Assembly (NCBI GenBank): GCA_018383195.1
Contig: JAGZOP010000058.1
Span: 1 to 12,673, forward strand
Direction of reading: 5' to 3'
From: Clostridiaceae bacterium
GTDB lineage: Bacteria > Bacillota > Clostridia > Oscillospirales > Butyricicoccaceae
Length of the DNA: 12,673 nucleotides
The translations under genes and the position numbers were made by a program. How positions within the stretch are numbered: position 1 is the first letter of the stretch; each line of letters opens with the position of its first letter. Positions 1 through 6,430 of this stretch are shown here, one piece after another. The notes under the pieces are model-generated. The model was not told the DNA's origin, searched no databases, and worked only from the letters and a program-made list of their open reading frames with translations.

Positions 1-1
1 G

Positions 2-1786
2 CTGATCCTGTCCAATCTCCCGTACCTGATTTTCGTTTACCTGTTCGGGAAGCTGGGGCAGGCATACCGGCTGGCGGCAGGCGTGGACTTGTCGGAAAAG
101 CTGCTGCATTTCATGGACGGCTGTTCAGCGGCCTTTGCCAATGCCGCCCCCAGCATCCACCCCTTTGACCTGCTGATCGGCGTCGCCGGTGCCGCTGCCC
201 TGCGGCTGATGGTGTATTTCAAGGGGAAAAATGCCAAGAAATACCGCAAAGGCGCGGAATATGGCAGCGCCCGTTGGGGGACGGCCAAAGACATTGCGCC
301 GTACATCGACCCCAACTTTGACAACAACATCCTCTTGACGCAGACGGAACGGCTGACGATGAATAATCGTCCGAAAGACCCCAAAACGGCGAGGAATAAA
401 AATGTGCTGGTTATCGGCGGTTCCGGCAGCGGCAAGACAAGGTTCTTCGTAAAGCCGAACTTGATGCAATGCGTGTCCAAGGACTACCCGACCTCATTTG
501 TGATAACCGACCCCAAGGGCAGCCTGATCGGTGAAGTGGGCCAGCTTTTGCAGCGCAGCGGCTACCGCATTAAGGTTTTGAATACCATCAATTTTTCAAA
601 ATCCATGCGGTATAACCCGTTCCGCTACATTCACAGCGAGAAAGACATTTTGAAGCTGGTAAACACGCTGATCTGCAATACCAAGGGCGAGGGCGAAAAA
701 TCCGCCGAGGATTTTTGGGTGAAATCGGAACGGCTTTTGTATTCGGCCCTGATCGGCTATATCTGGTACGAAGCGCCGGACGAGGAAATGAACTTCACGA
801 CGTTACTTGAGATGATAAATGCGTCGGAGGCCCGCGAGGACGACCCGGAATTTCAGTCGCCGGTAGACCAGATGTTTGAACGGCTGGAAGCAAAAGACCC
901 GGATCACTTCGCTGTCAGACAGTATAAAAAATTTCTCTTATCCGCTGGCAAAACCCGTTCCTCTATCCTGATTAGCTGCGGCGCACGTTTAGCGCCCTTT
1001 GACATCCGCGAGGTGCGGGAGCTGATGGAGGACGACGAGCTGGAACTTGACACCATCGGGGACGAGAAAACGGCGCTGTTCCTCATAATGAGCGACACAG
1101 ACACCACGTTTAATTTTATTCTGGCAATGGTACAGAGCCAGCTTATCAACCTGCTTTGTGACCGTGCCGATGATAAATACGGCGGGCGGCTGCCCGTCCA
1201 TGTTCGGATGATTTTAGACGAGTTTGCCAATATCGGCCAGATACCGAACTTTGACAAGCTCATTGCCACCATCCGAAGCCGGGAAATCTCGGCATCCATC
1301 ATTCTGCAAAGCCAATCGCAGCTAAAGGCGATCTACAAGGACGCTGCGGAAATCATTTCCGACAACTGCGATTGTACGCTTTTCCTTAGTGGGCGAGGCA
1401 AAAACGCCAAGGAAATCGCTGATGTGCTGGGCAAAGAAACCATAGACAGCTACAATCAGAGCGAGAACCGGGGCGCACAGACTTCCCACGGACTGAACTA
1501 TCAAAAATTAGGAAAGGAGTTGATGTCACAGGACGAAATCGCAACAATGGACGGAGGCAAGTGTATTTTGCAGGTGCGGGGCGTAAGACCGTTTTTCAGT
1601 GAGAAATACGATATTACCCGCCATCCCCGGTATAAATACCTCTCGGATGCCGATAAGAAGAACACGTTTGATGTGGACAGATATTTGTCGTCCATGCGCC
1701 GGAAAAAGAAGCGCGTGGTATCAGAGGCAGAAACCTTTGAGCTTTACGACATTGACCTGTCGGACGAAGATTTAGCCGCTGAATGA
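2..1786 (+). CDS. VirD4/TraG-type conjugative coupling protein (T4CP), 5' partial
   Basis: Coupling ATPase that brings the relaxase-bound DNA strand to the type IV secretion channel at the inner face of the membrane. The frame is open from base 2 with no stop before it, so the true start lies upstream. A GTG at 83 is in frame but has no SD site, and the 27 codons before it encode a hydrophobic segment typical of the T4CP N-terminus. A second hydrophobic stretch follows (HPFDLLIGVAGAAALRLM). Counting from codon 83, Walker A (GGSGSGKT) is at residues 112-119 and Walker B (ILDEFANIG) has its Asp at 379. A QSQSQL motif follows, as in TraG/VirD4 proteins. The C-terminus is basic (RRKKKR) and then acidic. 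At least 594 codons are present, close to full family length, so probably only 10-20 residues are missing. First gene of the visible operon. Family assignment is secure. Confidence 0.95.
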   Translation: MILSNLPYLIFVYLFGKLGQAYRLAAGVDLSEKLLHFMDGCSAAFANAAPSIHPFDLLIGVAGAAALRLMVYFKGKNAKKYRKGAEYGSARWGTAKDIAPYIDPNFDNNILLTQTERLTMNNRPKDPKTARNKNVLVIGGSGSGKTRFFVKPNLMQCVSKDYPTSFVITDPKGSLIGEVGQLLQRSGYRIKVLNTINFSKSMRYNPFRYIHSEKDILKLVNTLICNTKGEGEKSAEDFWVKSERLLYSALIGYIWYEAPDEEMNFTTLLEMINASEAREDDPEFQSPVDQMFERLEAKDPDHFAVRQYKKFLLSAGKTRSSILISCGARLAPFDIREVRELMEDDELELDTIGDEKTALFLIMSDTDTTFNFILAMVQSQLINLLCDRADDKYGGRLPVHVRMILDEFANIGQIPNFDKLIATIRSREISASIILQSQSQLKAIYKDAAEIISDNCDCTLFLSGRGKNAKEIADVLGKETIDSYNQSENRGAQTSHGLNYQKLGKELMSQDEIATMDGGKCILQVRGVRPFFSEKYDITRHPRYKYLSDADKKNTFDVDRYLSSMRRKKKRVVSEAETFELYDIDLSDEDLAAE

Positions 1787-1798
1787 AGCGGCCTTTTT
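1775..1798 (+). terminator. Terminator-like hairpin around the virD4 stop codon
   Basis: GCCGCT (1775-1780) and AGCGGC (1787-1792) are perfect reverse complements separated by a 6-base loop that contains the TGA stop (1784-1786). The hairpin is followed by one C and five Ts (1794-1798). This has the form of a short intrinsic terminator. The 6-bp stem and short T-run suggest partial rather than full termination, and the left arm lies in coding sequence, so ribosomes terminating there would interfere with folding. Function is inferred. Confidence 0.45.
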
Positions 1799-1850
1799 CA
1801 TGCAATCAATCAAATTTGTTCGCCGGATACCGGCAGAAAGTGAGGACTAT

Positions 1851-2066
1851 ATGGAATTTTTCAATAGCGCAGTTGATACTTTGCAGACTATCGTGATCGG
1901 CCTCGGCGGTGCCCTCTGTGTGTGGGGCGGCGTGAACCTGCTGGAAGGTTATGGGCAGGATAACCCGGCATCCAAATCGCAGGGTGTCAAACAGTTGGTC
2001 GCGGGCGGTGGTGTGGCCCTGATTGGCCTGACCCTCGTTCCCCTGCTGTCCGGGCTGCTGGGCTGA
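1851..2066 (+). CDS. Maff2 family small membrane protein
   Basis: Predicted 71-residue protein with two hydrophobic segments (about residues 10-31 and 48-70) joined by a short polar loop (EGYGQDNPASKSQG). Sequence and position between the coupling protein and the TrbL-like gene match the Maff2 family of conjugative transposons. The ATG at 1851 is chosen because AAAGTGAGG (1837-1845) precedes it by 5 bases and the protein then begins with the family-like MEFFNSAVDTLQ. An in-frame ATG at 1800 would add 17 residues but has no SD site and lies directly on the T-run of the preceding hairpin. Size and two-helix layout resemble VirB2-type pilins, so a pilin-like or channel role is possible, but that is inference. 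Confidence 0.85.
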   Translation: MEFFNSAVDTLQTIVIGLGGALCVWGGVNLLEGYGQDNPASKSQGVKQLVAGGGVALIGLTLVPLLSGLLG

Positions 2067-2127
2067 TGGCCCCGGCCCTGTCCGAACCGTAACCACTGAC
2101 ACGACATGAAACCTGAAATAATCCCCG

Positions 2128-2157
2128 CCGCGCCCTCTCGGAACCGGGAGGGCGCGG
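2128..2157 (+). promoter_or_regulatory. Strong GC hairpin immediately before the trbL-like ribosome site
   Basis: The arms 2128-2137 (CCGCGCCCTC) and 2148-2157 (GAGGGCGCGG) form a perfect 10-bp stem. Inside it a T-G wobble and two more pairs can extend the stem around a GAAC-type loop. No T-run follows, so it is not an ordinary intrinsic terminator. Three bases later comes the SD of the next gene (AGGAGG, 2161-2166). It lies in the only sizeable non-coding gap of the window (2067-2175). Plausible roles are an mRNA stability or processing element separating maff2 from trbL expression, or a translation-control hairpin. Confidence 0.5.
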
Positions 2158-2175
2158 GAAAGGAGGTGTACCCGC

Positions 2176-3039
2176 ATGATAGGCGATCTCATTGGGGAAT
2201 GGATCAAAGGCATTTTAATTGACGGCATTATGGGCAACCTTTCCGGCCTGTTCAACACGGTCAATACCAAAGTCGGGGAAATCGCTTCCGACGTGGGGGC
2301 GACGCCGCAGGACTGGAACGGCGGCATTTTTAGTATGCTGCAATCCCTGTCCGAAACGGTGATTGTCCCCATTGCGGCGGCCATCCTTGCCCTTGTCATG
2401 TGCTATGAGTTAATCGAAATGATCGTCGAGAAAAACAATATGCACGACTTCGACAGCTCCATGTTCTTCCGCTGGATGTTCAAATCTGCTTTTGCCATCC
2501 TCATTGTGACAAACACATGGAATATCGTCATGGGCGTATTTGACGCCACCCAAGCCGTCGTCAGCCAGAGCGCCGGGGTAATCATCGGGGAAACCAGCAT
2601 CGACTTTGACACGCTGCTGCCCGATCTGGAAAGCCGCCTTGAAGCAATGGACATCGGGCCATTGCTGGGCCTGTGGTTCCAGACCCTTGTTGTGGGGCTG
2701 ACGATGAACATTCTATCCATCTGCATTTTCCTTGTGACCTACGGGAGAATGATTGAAATATATACCGTGACCGCGCTGGGGCCGATCCCCCTTGCCACGC
2801 TGGGCAATGCCGAGTGGCGCGGCATGGGCCAAAACTATCTGAAATCCCTGCTGGCGCTGGGCTTCCAAGCGTTCTTGATTATGGTTGTCGTCGGCATCTA
2901 TGCGGTGCTGATACAGGACATCGGGACAGCGGAGGACATTTCCGGCGCGATTTGGGGCTGTATGGGCTACACGGTGCTTTTGTGCTTCTGCCTGTTCAAG
3001 ACGGGAAGCATAAGCAAAGCAGTTTTCACAGCCCATTGA
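2176..3039 (+). CDS. TrbL/VirB6-like conjugal transfer membrane protein
   Basis: Predicted 287-residue polytopic membrane protein that probably forms part of the inner-membrane channel of the type IV secretion system. An amphipathic N-terminus (MIGDLIGEWIKGILIDGIMG) is followed by hydrophobic segments at about 61-82, 101-121, 161-189, 222-246 and 258-276. Between them is a conserved-looking LGPIPLATLG loop near 201-210 and a C-terminus LFKTGSISKAVFTAH. These features and its place after Maff2 and before PrgI fit the TrbL/VirB6-like family of Tn1549-type elements. The ATG has an excellent SD (AGGAGG, 2161-2166, 9 bases away). The gene looks complete. Exact naming (TrbL versus VirB6) is by architecture and context. 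Confidence 0.85.
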   Translation: MIGDLIGEWIKGILIDGIMGNLSGLFNTVNTKVGEIASDVGATPQDWNGGIFSMLQSLSETVIVPIAAAILALVMCYELIEMIVEKNNMHDFDSSMFFRWMFKSAFAILIVTNTWNIVMGVFDATQAVVSQSAGVIIGETSIDFDTLLPDLESRLEAMDIGPLLGLWFQTLVVGLTMNILSICIFLVTYGRMIEIYTVTALGPIPLATLGNAEWRGMGQNYLKSLLALGFQAFLIMVVVGIYAVLIQDIGTAEDISGAIWGCMGYTVLLCFCLFKTGSISKAVFTAH

Positions 3040-3056
3040 CGTTGAAATTTTTACGC

Positions 3057-3075
3057 AGGAGGAAAAAGACTTATC
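3057..3075 (+). promoter_or_regulatory. SD site deciding a non-canonical ATC start (MT-A70 gene)
   Basis: A perfect AGGAGG (3057-3062) is followed after 10 bases by ATC (3073-3075). The frame starting there reaches DPPW 12 codons later. An in-frame TGA at 3043 closes the frame upstream. No ATG, GTG, TTG or CTG is in frame between that stop and the DPPW motif. The site therefore supports initiation at ATC. Confidence 0.65.
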
Positions 3076-3615
3076 GAGGAACCGCAGAAATATCACATCA
3101 TATACGCCGATCCGCCGTGGCGGTATGAGTGTAAACGAACAGGGGCGGCGGAGCATCACTATCCCACCATGAGCATTGACGAGCTGTGCGCCCTGCCGGT
3201 GGAACGGCTGGCAGAAAAAGACTGCCTGCTGTTTTTGTGGGCCACGTTCCCGCAACTCCCGGAGGCATTGCAGCTTATTAAGGCATGGGGCTTCCAGTTT
3301 AAGACCGTGGCCTTTGTCTGGCTGAAACGGAACAAGAAAAGCCCCACATGGTTTTACGGGCTGGGCTACTGGACGCGGGGCAATGCGGAAATCTGTCTGC
3401 TTGCCAAACGCGGCAAGCCCAAACGCCACAGCGCCGGTGTCCACCAGTTCATTATCTCCCCGGTGGAGGAACACAGCAAAAAGCCGGACGTGACCCGTGA
3501 CAAGATTGTGGAGCTGGCGGGCGACCTCTCCCGCGTGGAGCTGTTTGCCCGGCAAAAAACGCCGGGCTGGGATGTGTGGGGCAACGAGGTAACAAGCGAC
3601 CTGACCCTGACCTGA
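3073..3615 (+). CDS. MT-A70 family adenine-N6 methyltransferase with apparent ATC start
   Basis: Predicted 180-residue S-adenosylmethionine-dependent methyltransferase, expected to methylate adenine N6 in DNA (RNA cannot be excluded). The catalytic DPPW is at residues 13-16 after KYHIIYA. A hydrophobic LLFLWAT and a GFQFKTVAFVWLK strand follow, then the family C-terminal signature RVELFARQKTPGWDVWGNE. DPPW near the N-terminus with the cofactor part behind it is the usual circularly permuted order. The first in-frame ATG (3169) would delete DPPW and has no SD, so the start is placed at ATC 3073. Composition resembles the neighbours. It lies between trbL-like and prgI, inside the secretion operon. 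Likely job (inference): marking element DNA against restriction in recipients. Function is well supported; the exact start is less so. Confidence 0.88.
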   Translation: MEEPQKYHIIYADPPWRYECKRTGAAEHHYPTMSIDELCALPVERLAEKDCLLFLWATFPQLPEALQLIKAWGFQFKTVAFVWLKRNKKSPTWFYGLGYWTRGNAEICLLAKRGKPKRHSAGVHQFIISPVEEHSKKPDVTRDKIVELAGDLSRVELFARQKTPGWDVWGNEVTSDLTLT

Positions 3616-3641
3616 TTTTTGAAAGAAACGAGGTGATCTAA

Positions 3642-4091
3642 TTGGCTTATGTGACCGTCCCAAAGGATTTAACCCGTGTGAAATCCAAGGTGGTATTGGG
3701 ACTAACGAAACGACAACTGATCTGTTTTGGCGGTGCGCTTCTTGTTGGCGTTCCGCTTTTTTTATTGATCCGGGGCCGCGTCCCCACCAGCGCCGCCGCG
3801 CTGATTATGGTATTCGCCATGCTCCCCGGCTTCCTGCTGGCCCTGTACGAACGGCACGGCCAGCCCCTTGAAGTGGTAGTCTGGCAGATTATCCAGTGCA
3901 GCTTCATCCAGCCAAAGGAACGGCCCTACCAGACCAATAACGCTTACTCTGCCCTTGTGCGGCAGCACCAAATGGAAAAGGAGGTAAATGCGATTGTCCA
4001 AAAAGCAAAAGCAAGAGGCGCAGGCAAAGACGCCGGTAAAGCTCACCCGCGCCGAAAAGAAAGAGATACAGGCCATCATCCGAAAGTATAA
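3642..4091 (+). CDS. PrgI family conjugation membrane protein
   Basis: Predicted 149-residue membrane protein of the PrgI family, a small inner-membrane partner of VirB4 in Gram-positive type IV secretion (VirB3-like in position and topology). The N-terminus (AYVTVPKDLTRVKSKVVLGL) is the typical PrgI opening. Two hydrophobic helices lie at about 25-43 and 50-69. After ALYERHGQPLEVV the protein has a soluble tail ending in a basic stretch (KAHPRRKERDTGHHPK). The start is TTG at 3642, preceded by GAGGTGAT (3630-3637). The last 104 bases overlap the VirB4 gene in a different frame, so the basic tail is encoded by shared DNA. PrgI followed by VirB4 is the standard order. Confidence 0.88.
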   Translation: MAYVTVPKDLTRVKSKVVLGLTKRQLICFGGALLVGVPLFLLIRGRVPTSAAALIMVFAMLPGFLLALYERHGQPLEVVVWQIIQCSFIQPKERPYQTNNAYSALVRQHQMEKEVNAIVQKAKARGAGKDAGKAHPRRKERDTGHHPKV

Positions 4092-6399
4092 GGGCGACGG
4101 CAAGCCTCATTCGGCGCAGGACAGCATCCCGTATGAGGCCATGTATCAGGACGGTGTGTGCCGGGTGACGGCAAACACGTTTTCTAAGTGCATTGAATTT
4201 ATGGACATCAGCTATCAGTTGGCGCAGGCAGACACGAAAACCGCTGTCTTTGAAAACCTGTGCGACCTCTACAACTATCTGGACGCTTCCATCCACGTCC
4301 AGTTTTCTTTTGTCAACCGCAAAATCGACCCCAAGCAGTATGCCAAGAGCTTTGAGATCAAGGCGCAGGGGGACGACTTCGACGACATCCGGGCCGAGTA
4401 CACCGGCATCCTGCAAGACCAGCTTGTGAAAGGCAACAACGGCCTGCAAAAGCGCAAGTTCCTGACATTCACCATTGAGGCCGACAGCCTGAAAATGGCC
4501 CGCGCAAGGCTTCGCCGCATTGAAACCGACCTCTTAGGCTATTTCAAGAGCATGAGCGCCGTTGCATGGGTGCTGGACGCGAAAGAACGTCTGGAAGTCA
4601 TGCACAGCATCTTCCACCCGGACGGGGAACCGTTTCAATTTAACTGGAAGTGGCTTGCCCCGTCGGGGCTTTCCACCAAGGATTTCATTGCCCCGTCCTC
4701 GTTCCGCTTCGGCAATGCCCGGATGTTCGGGCTGGGCGGCAAGTACGGGGCCGTGAGCTTTTTGCAAATCCTCTCCCCGGAGCTGTCGGACGAAATGCTG
4801 GCCGACTTCCTGAACACGGAAAACGGCATCGTTGTCAATCTCCATGTGCAGGCCATCGACCAAGGCGAGGCCATTAAAACCGTCAAGCGGAAAATCACCG
4901 ACCTTGACGCCATGAAGATACAGGAACAGAAACGGGCCGTCCGCAGCGGTTATGACATGGATATACTTCCCAGCGACCTTGCCACCTATGGGCAGGACGC
5001 GAAAGAGCTTTTGAAAACCCTGCAAAGCCGCAATGAACGGATGTTCCAGATCACCTTTCTGGTTTTGAACACCGCCGACACCCGGCAGAAGTTGGAGAAC
5101 GAAATCTTCTGGGCCTCTGGCGTAGCGCAGAAATACAACAATTCCCTTGTCCGGCTGGACTACCAGCAGGAACAGGGCCTTATGAGCAGCCTGCCGCTGG
5201 GGGCCAGCCACATCAAGATCGAGCGTTCCCTTACCACTTCCGCCGTGGCCGTGTTCGTCCCGTTTGTGACGCAGGAGTTGTTTCAAGGCGGAAATGCCAT
5301 GTATTACGGCATCAATGCCAAGACCGGCAACATGATTATGCTGGACAGGAAGCGGGCGCGCTGTCCCAATGGATTGAAGCTGGGGACGCCCGGCAGCGGC
5401 AAGTCCATGAGCTGCAAATCCGAGATTTTGAGCGTGTTCCTCTGTACGCAGGACGACGTGTATATCTGCGACCCGGAGGCAGAGTATTATCCCCTTGTGC
5501 AGCGGCTCCACGGCCAAGTTGTCCGGCTGTCCCCAACCAGCAAATCCTATGTGAACCCTTTGGACATCAACCTGAATTACAGCGAAGATGAAAACCCGCT
5601 GGCCTTAAAATCCGACTTTGTGCTGTCGTTCTGTGAGCTTGTCATGGGCGGAAAGAACGGGCTGGAAGCCATTGAAAAGACGGTGATTGACCGCGCTGTG
5701 CAGGTGATCTACCGGCCCTATCTGGCAGACCCCCGCCCGGAAAATATGCCCATCCTTTCGGATTTGCACAAAGCCCTGTTAGACCAGCATATCCCGGAGG
5801 CCGACCGGGTGGCACAAGCCCTTGACCTGTATGTGAACGGCTCCCTGAACGTGTTTAACCACAGAACCAACGTCAACATCGAAAACCGCATTGTGGCCTT
5901 TGATATTAAAGAGCTGGGCAAACAACTGAAAAAGCTGGGGATGCTCATTGTCCAAGACCAGATTTGGGGCCGCGTGACGCAGAACCGCAGCCAAGGCAAG
6001 GCAACATGGTATTTTTGCGACGAGTTCCACCTGCTTCTGCGGGAGGAACAGACGGCGGCCTTTTCCTGCGAGATTTGGAAGCGTTTCAGAAAATGGGGCG
6101 GCGTCCCCACAGGTGCCACCCAGAATGTCAAAGACTTACTTTCTTCCCCGGAGATTGAGAACATTTTGGAGAACAGCGACTTCATTTGCTTACTAAATCA
6201 GGCGTCCGGCGACCGAAAAATCCTTGCGGAGCGATTGAACATTTCCCCGCAGCAGCTACGGTATGTGGACAATTCGGAACCCGGCGAAGGGCTTTTGATT
6301 TACGAGAACGTGATCCTACCCTTTAAGAACCCCATCCCGCAGAACACCCAGCTTTACAGGATTATGACGACCCGGTTAGGCGAGGGGGCCACGGTATGA
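3988..6399 (+). CDS. VirB4/TraE-type conjugation ATPase
   Basis: Predicted 803-residue cytoplasmic ATPase that energises assembly and transport by the type IV secretion channel. It has a lysine-rich N-terminus, a VirB4 N-terminal domain up to about residue 430, then Walker A (GTPGSGKS, 466-473), a CDPEAEYYPL segment, Walker B (WYFCDEFHLLL, acidic pair D678-E679) and the TGATQNVKDLL motif typical of VirB4 proteins. Length is normal for the family. The ATG at 3988 has AAGGAGG only 3 bases upstream. A TTG at 3994, two codons on, has better spacing (9 bases), so initiation there is possible and would shorten the protein by two residues. It overlaps prgI by 104 bases and its stop is 31 bases before the next gene. 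Confidence 0.95.
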   Translation: MRLSKKQKQEAQAKTPVKLTRAEKKEIQAIIRKYKGDGKPHSAQDSIPYEAMYQDGVCRVTANTFSKCIEFMDISYQLAQADTKTAVFENLCDLYNYLDASIHVQFSFVNRKIDPKQYAKSFEIKAQGDDFDDIRAEYTGILQDQLVKGNNGLQKRKFLTFTIEADSLKMARARLRRIETDLLGYFKSMSAVAWVLDAKERLEVMHSIFHPDGEPFQFNWKWLAPSGLSTKDFIAPSSFRFGNARMFGLGGKYGAVSFLQILSPELSDEMLADFLNTENGIVVNLHVQAIDQGEAIKTVKRKITDLDAMKIQEQKRAVRSGYDMDILPSDLATYGQDAKELLKTLQSRNERMFQITFLVLNTADTRQKLENEIFWASGVAQKYNNSLVRLDYQQEQGLMSSLPLGASHIKIERSLTTSAVAVFVPFVTQELFQGGNAMYYGINAKTGNMIMLDRKRARCPNGLKLGTPGSGKSMSCKSEILSVFLCTQDDVYICDPEAEYYPLVQRLHGQVVRLSPTSKSYVNPLDINLNYSEDENPLALKSDFVLSFCELVMGGKNGLEAIEKTVIDRAVQVIYRPYLADPRPENMPILSDLHKALLDQHIPEADRVAQALDLYVNGSLNVFNHRTNVNIENRIVAFDIKELGKQLKKLGMLIVQDQIWGRVTQNRSQGKATWYFCDEFHLLLREEQTAAFSCEIWKRFRKWGGVPTGATQNVKDLLSSPEIENILENSDFICLLNQASGDRKILAERLNISPQQLRYVDNSEPGEGLLIYENVILPFKNPIPQNTQLYRIMTTRLGEGATV

Positions 6400-6430
6400 G
6401 GCGCGGGGCCGAAAAAGGAGGTGATTTGCC

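Noticed and set aside
1800..1850. Upstream ATG (1800) as the Maff2 start
   Set aside because: No SD and sits on the T-run of the hairpin; the 1851 ATG has an SD and gives the family-like N-terminus.
2106..2222. A 38-codon open frame starting ATG at 2106, spanning the GC hairpin and overlapping the trbL-like start
   Set aside because: No SD before it, composition dictated by the hairpin arms, no recognisable protein features; most likely chance.
3547..3567. Perfect 7-bp inverted repeat GCCCGGC / GCCGGGC in the methyltransferase gene
   Set aside because: It lies wholly within conserved coding sequence (ARQKTPGW) and has no T-run; explained by codons.
3169..3615. MT-A70 gene starting at ATG 3169
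   Set aside because: This would remove the catalytic DPPW that is intact and in frame upstream, and no SD precedes this ATG.
4534..5517. Long minus-strand open frame opposite virB4 (similar ones at 6905-7918 and 9199-10263)
   Set aside because: Antisense shadows of G+C-rich coding sequence; no SD, no recognisable domains, and fully covered by well-supported plus-strand genes.
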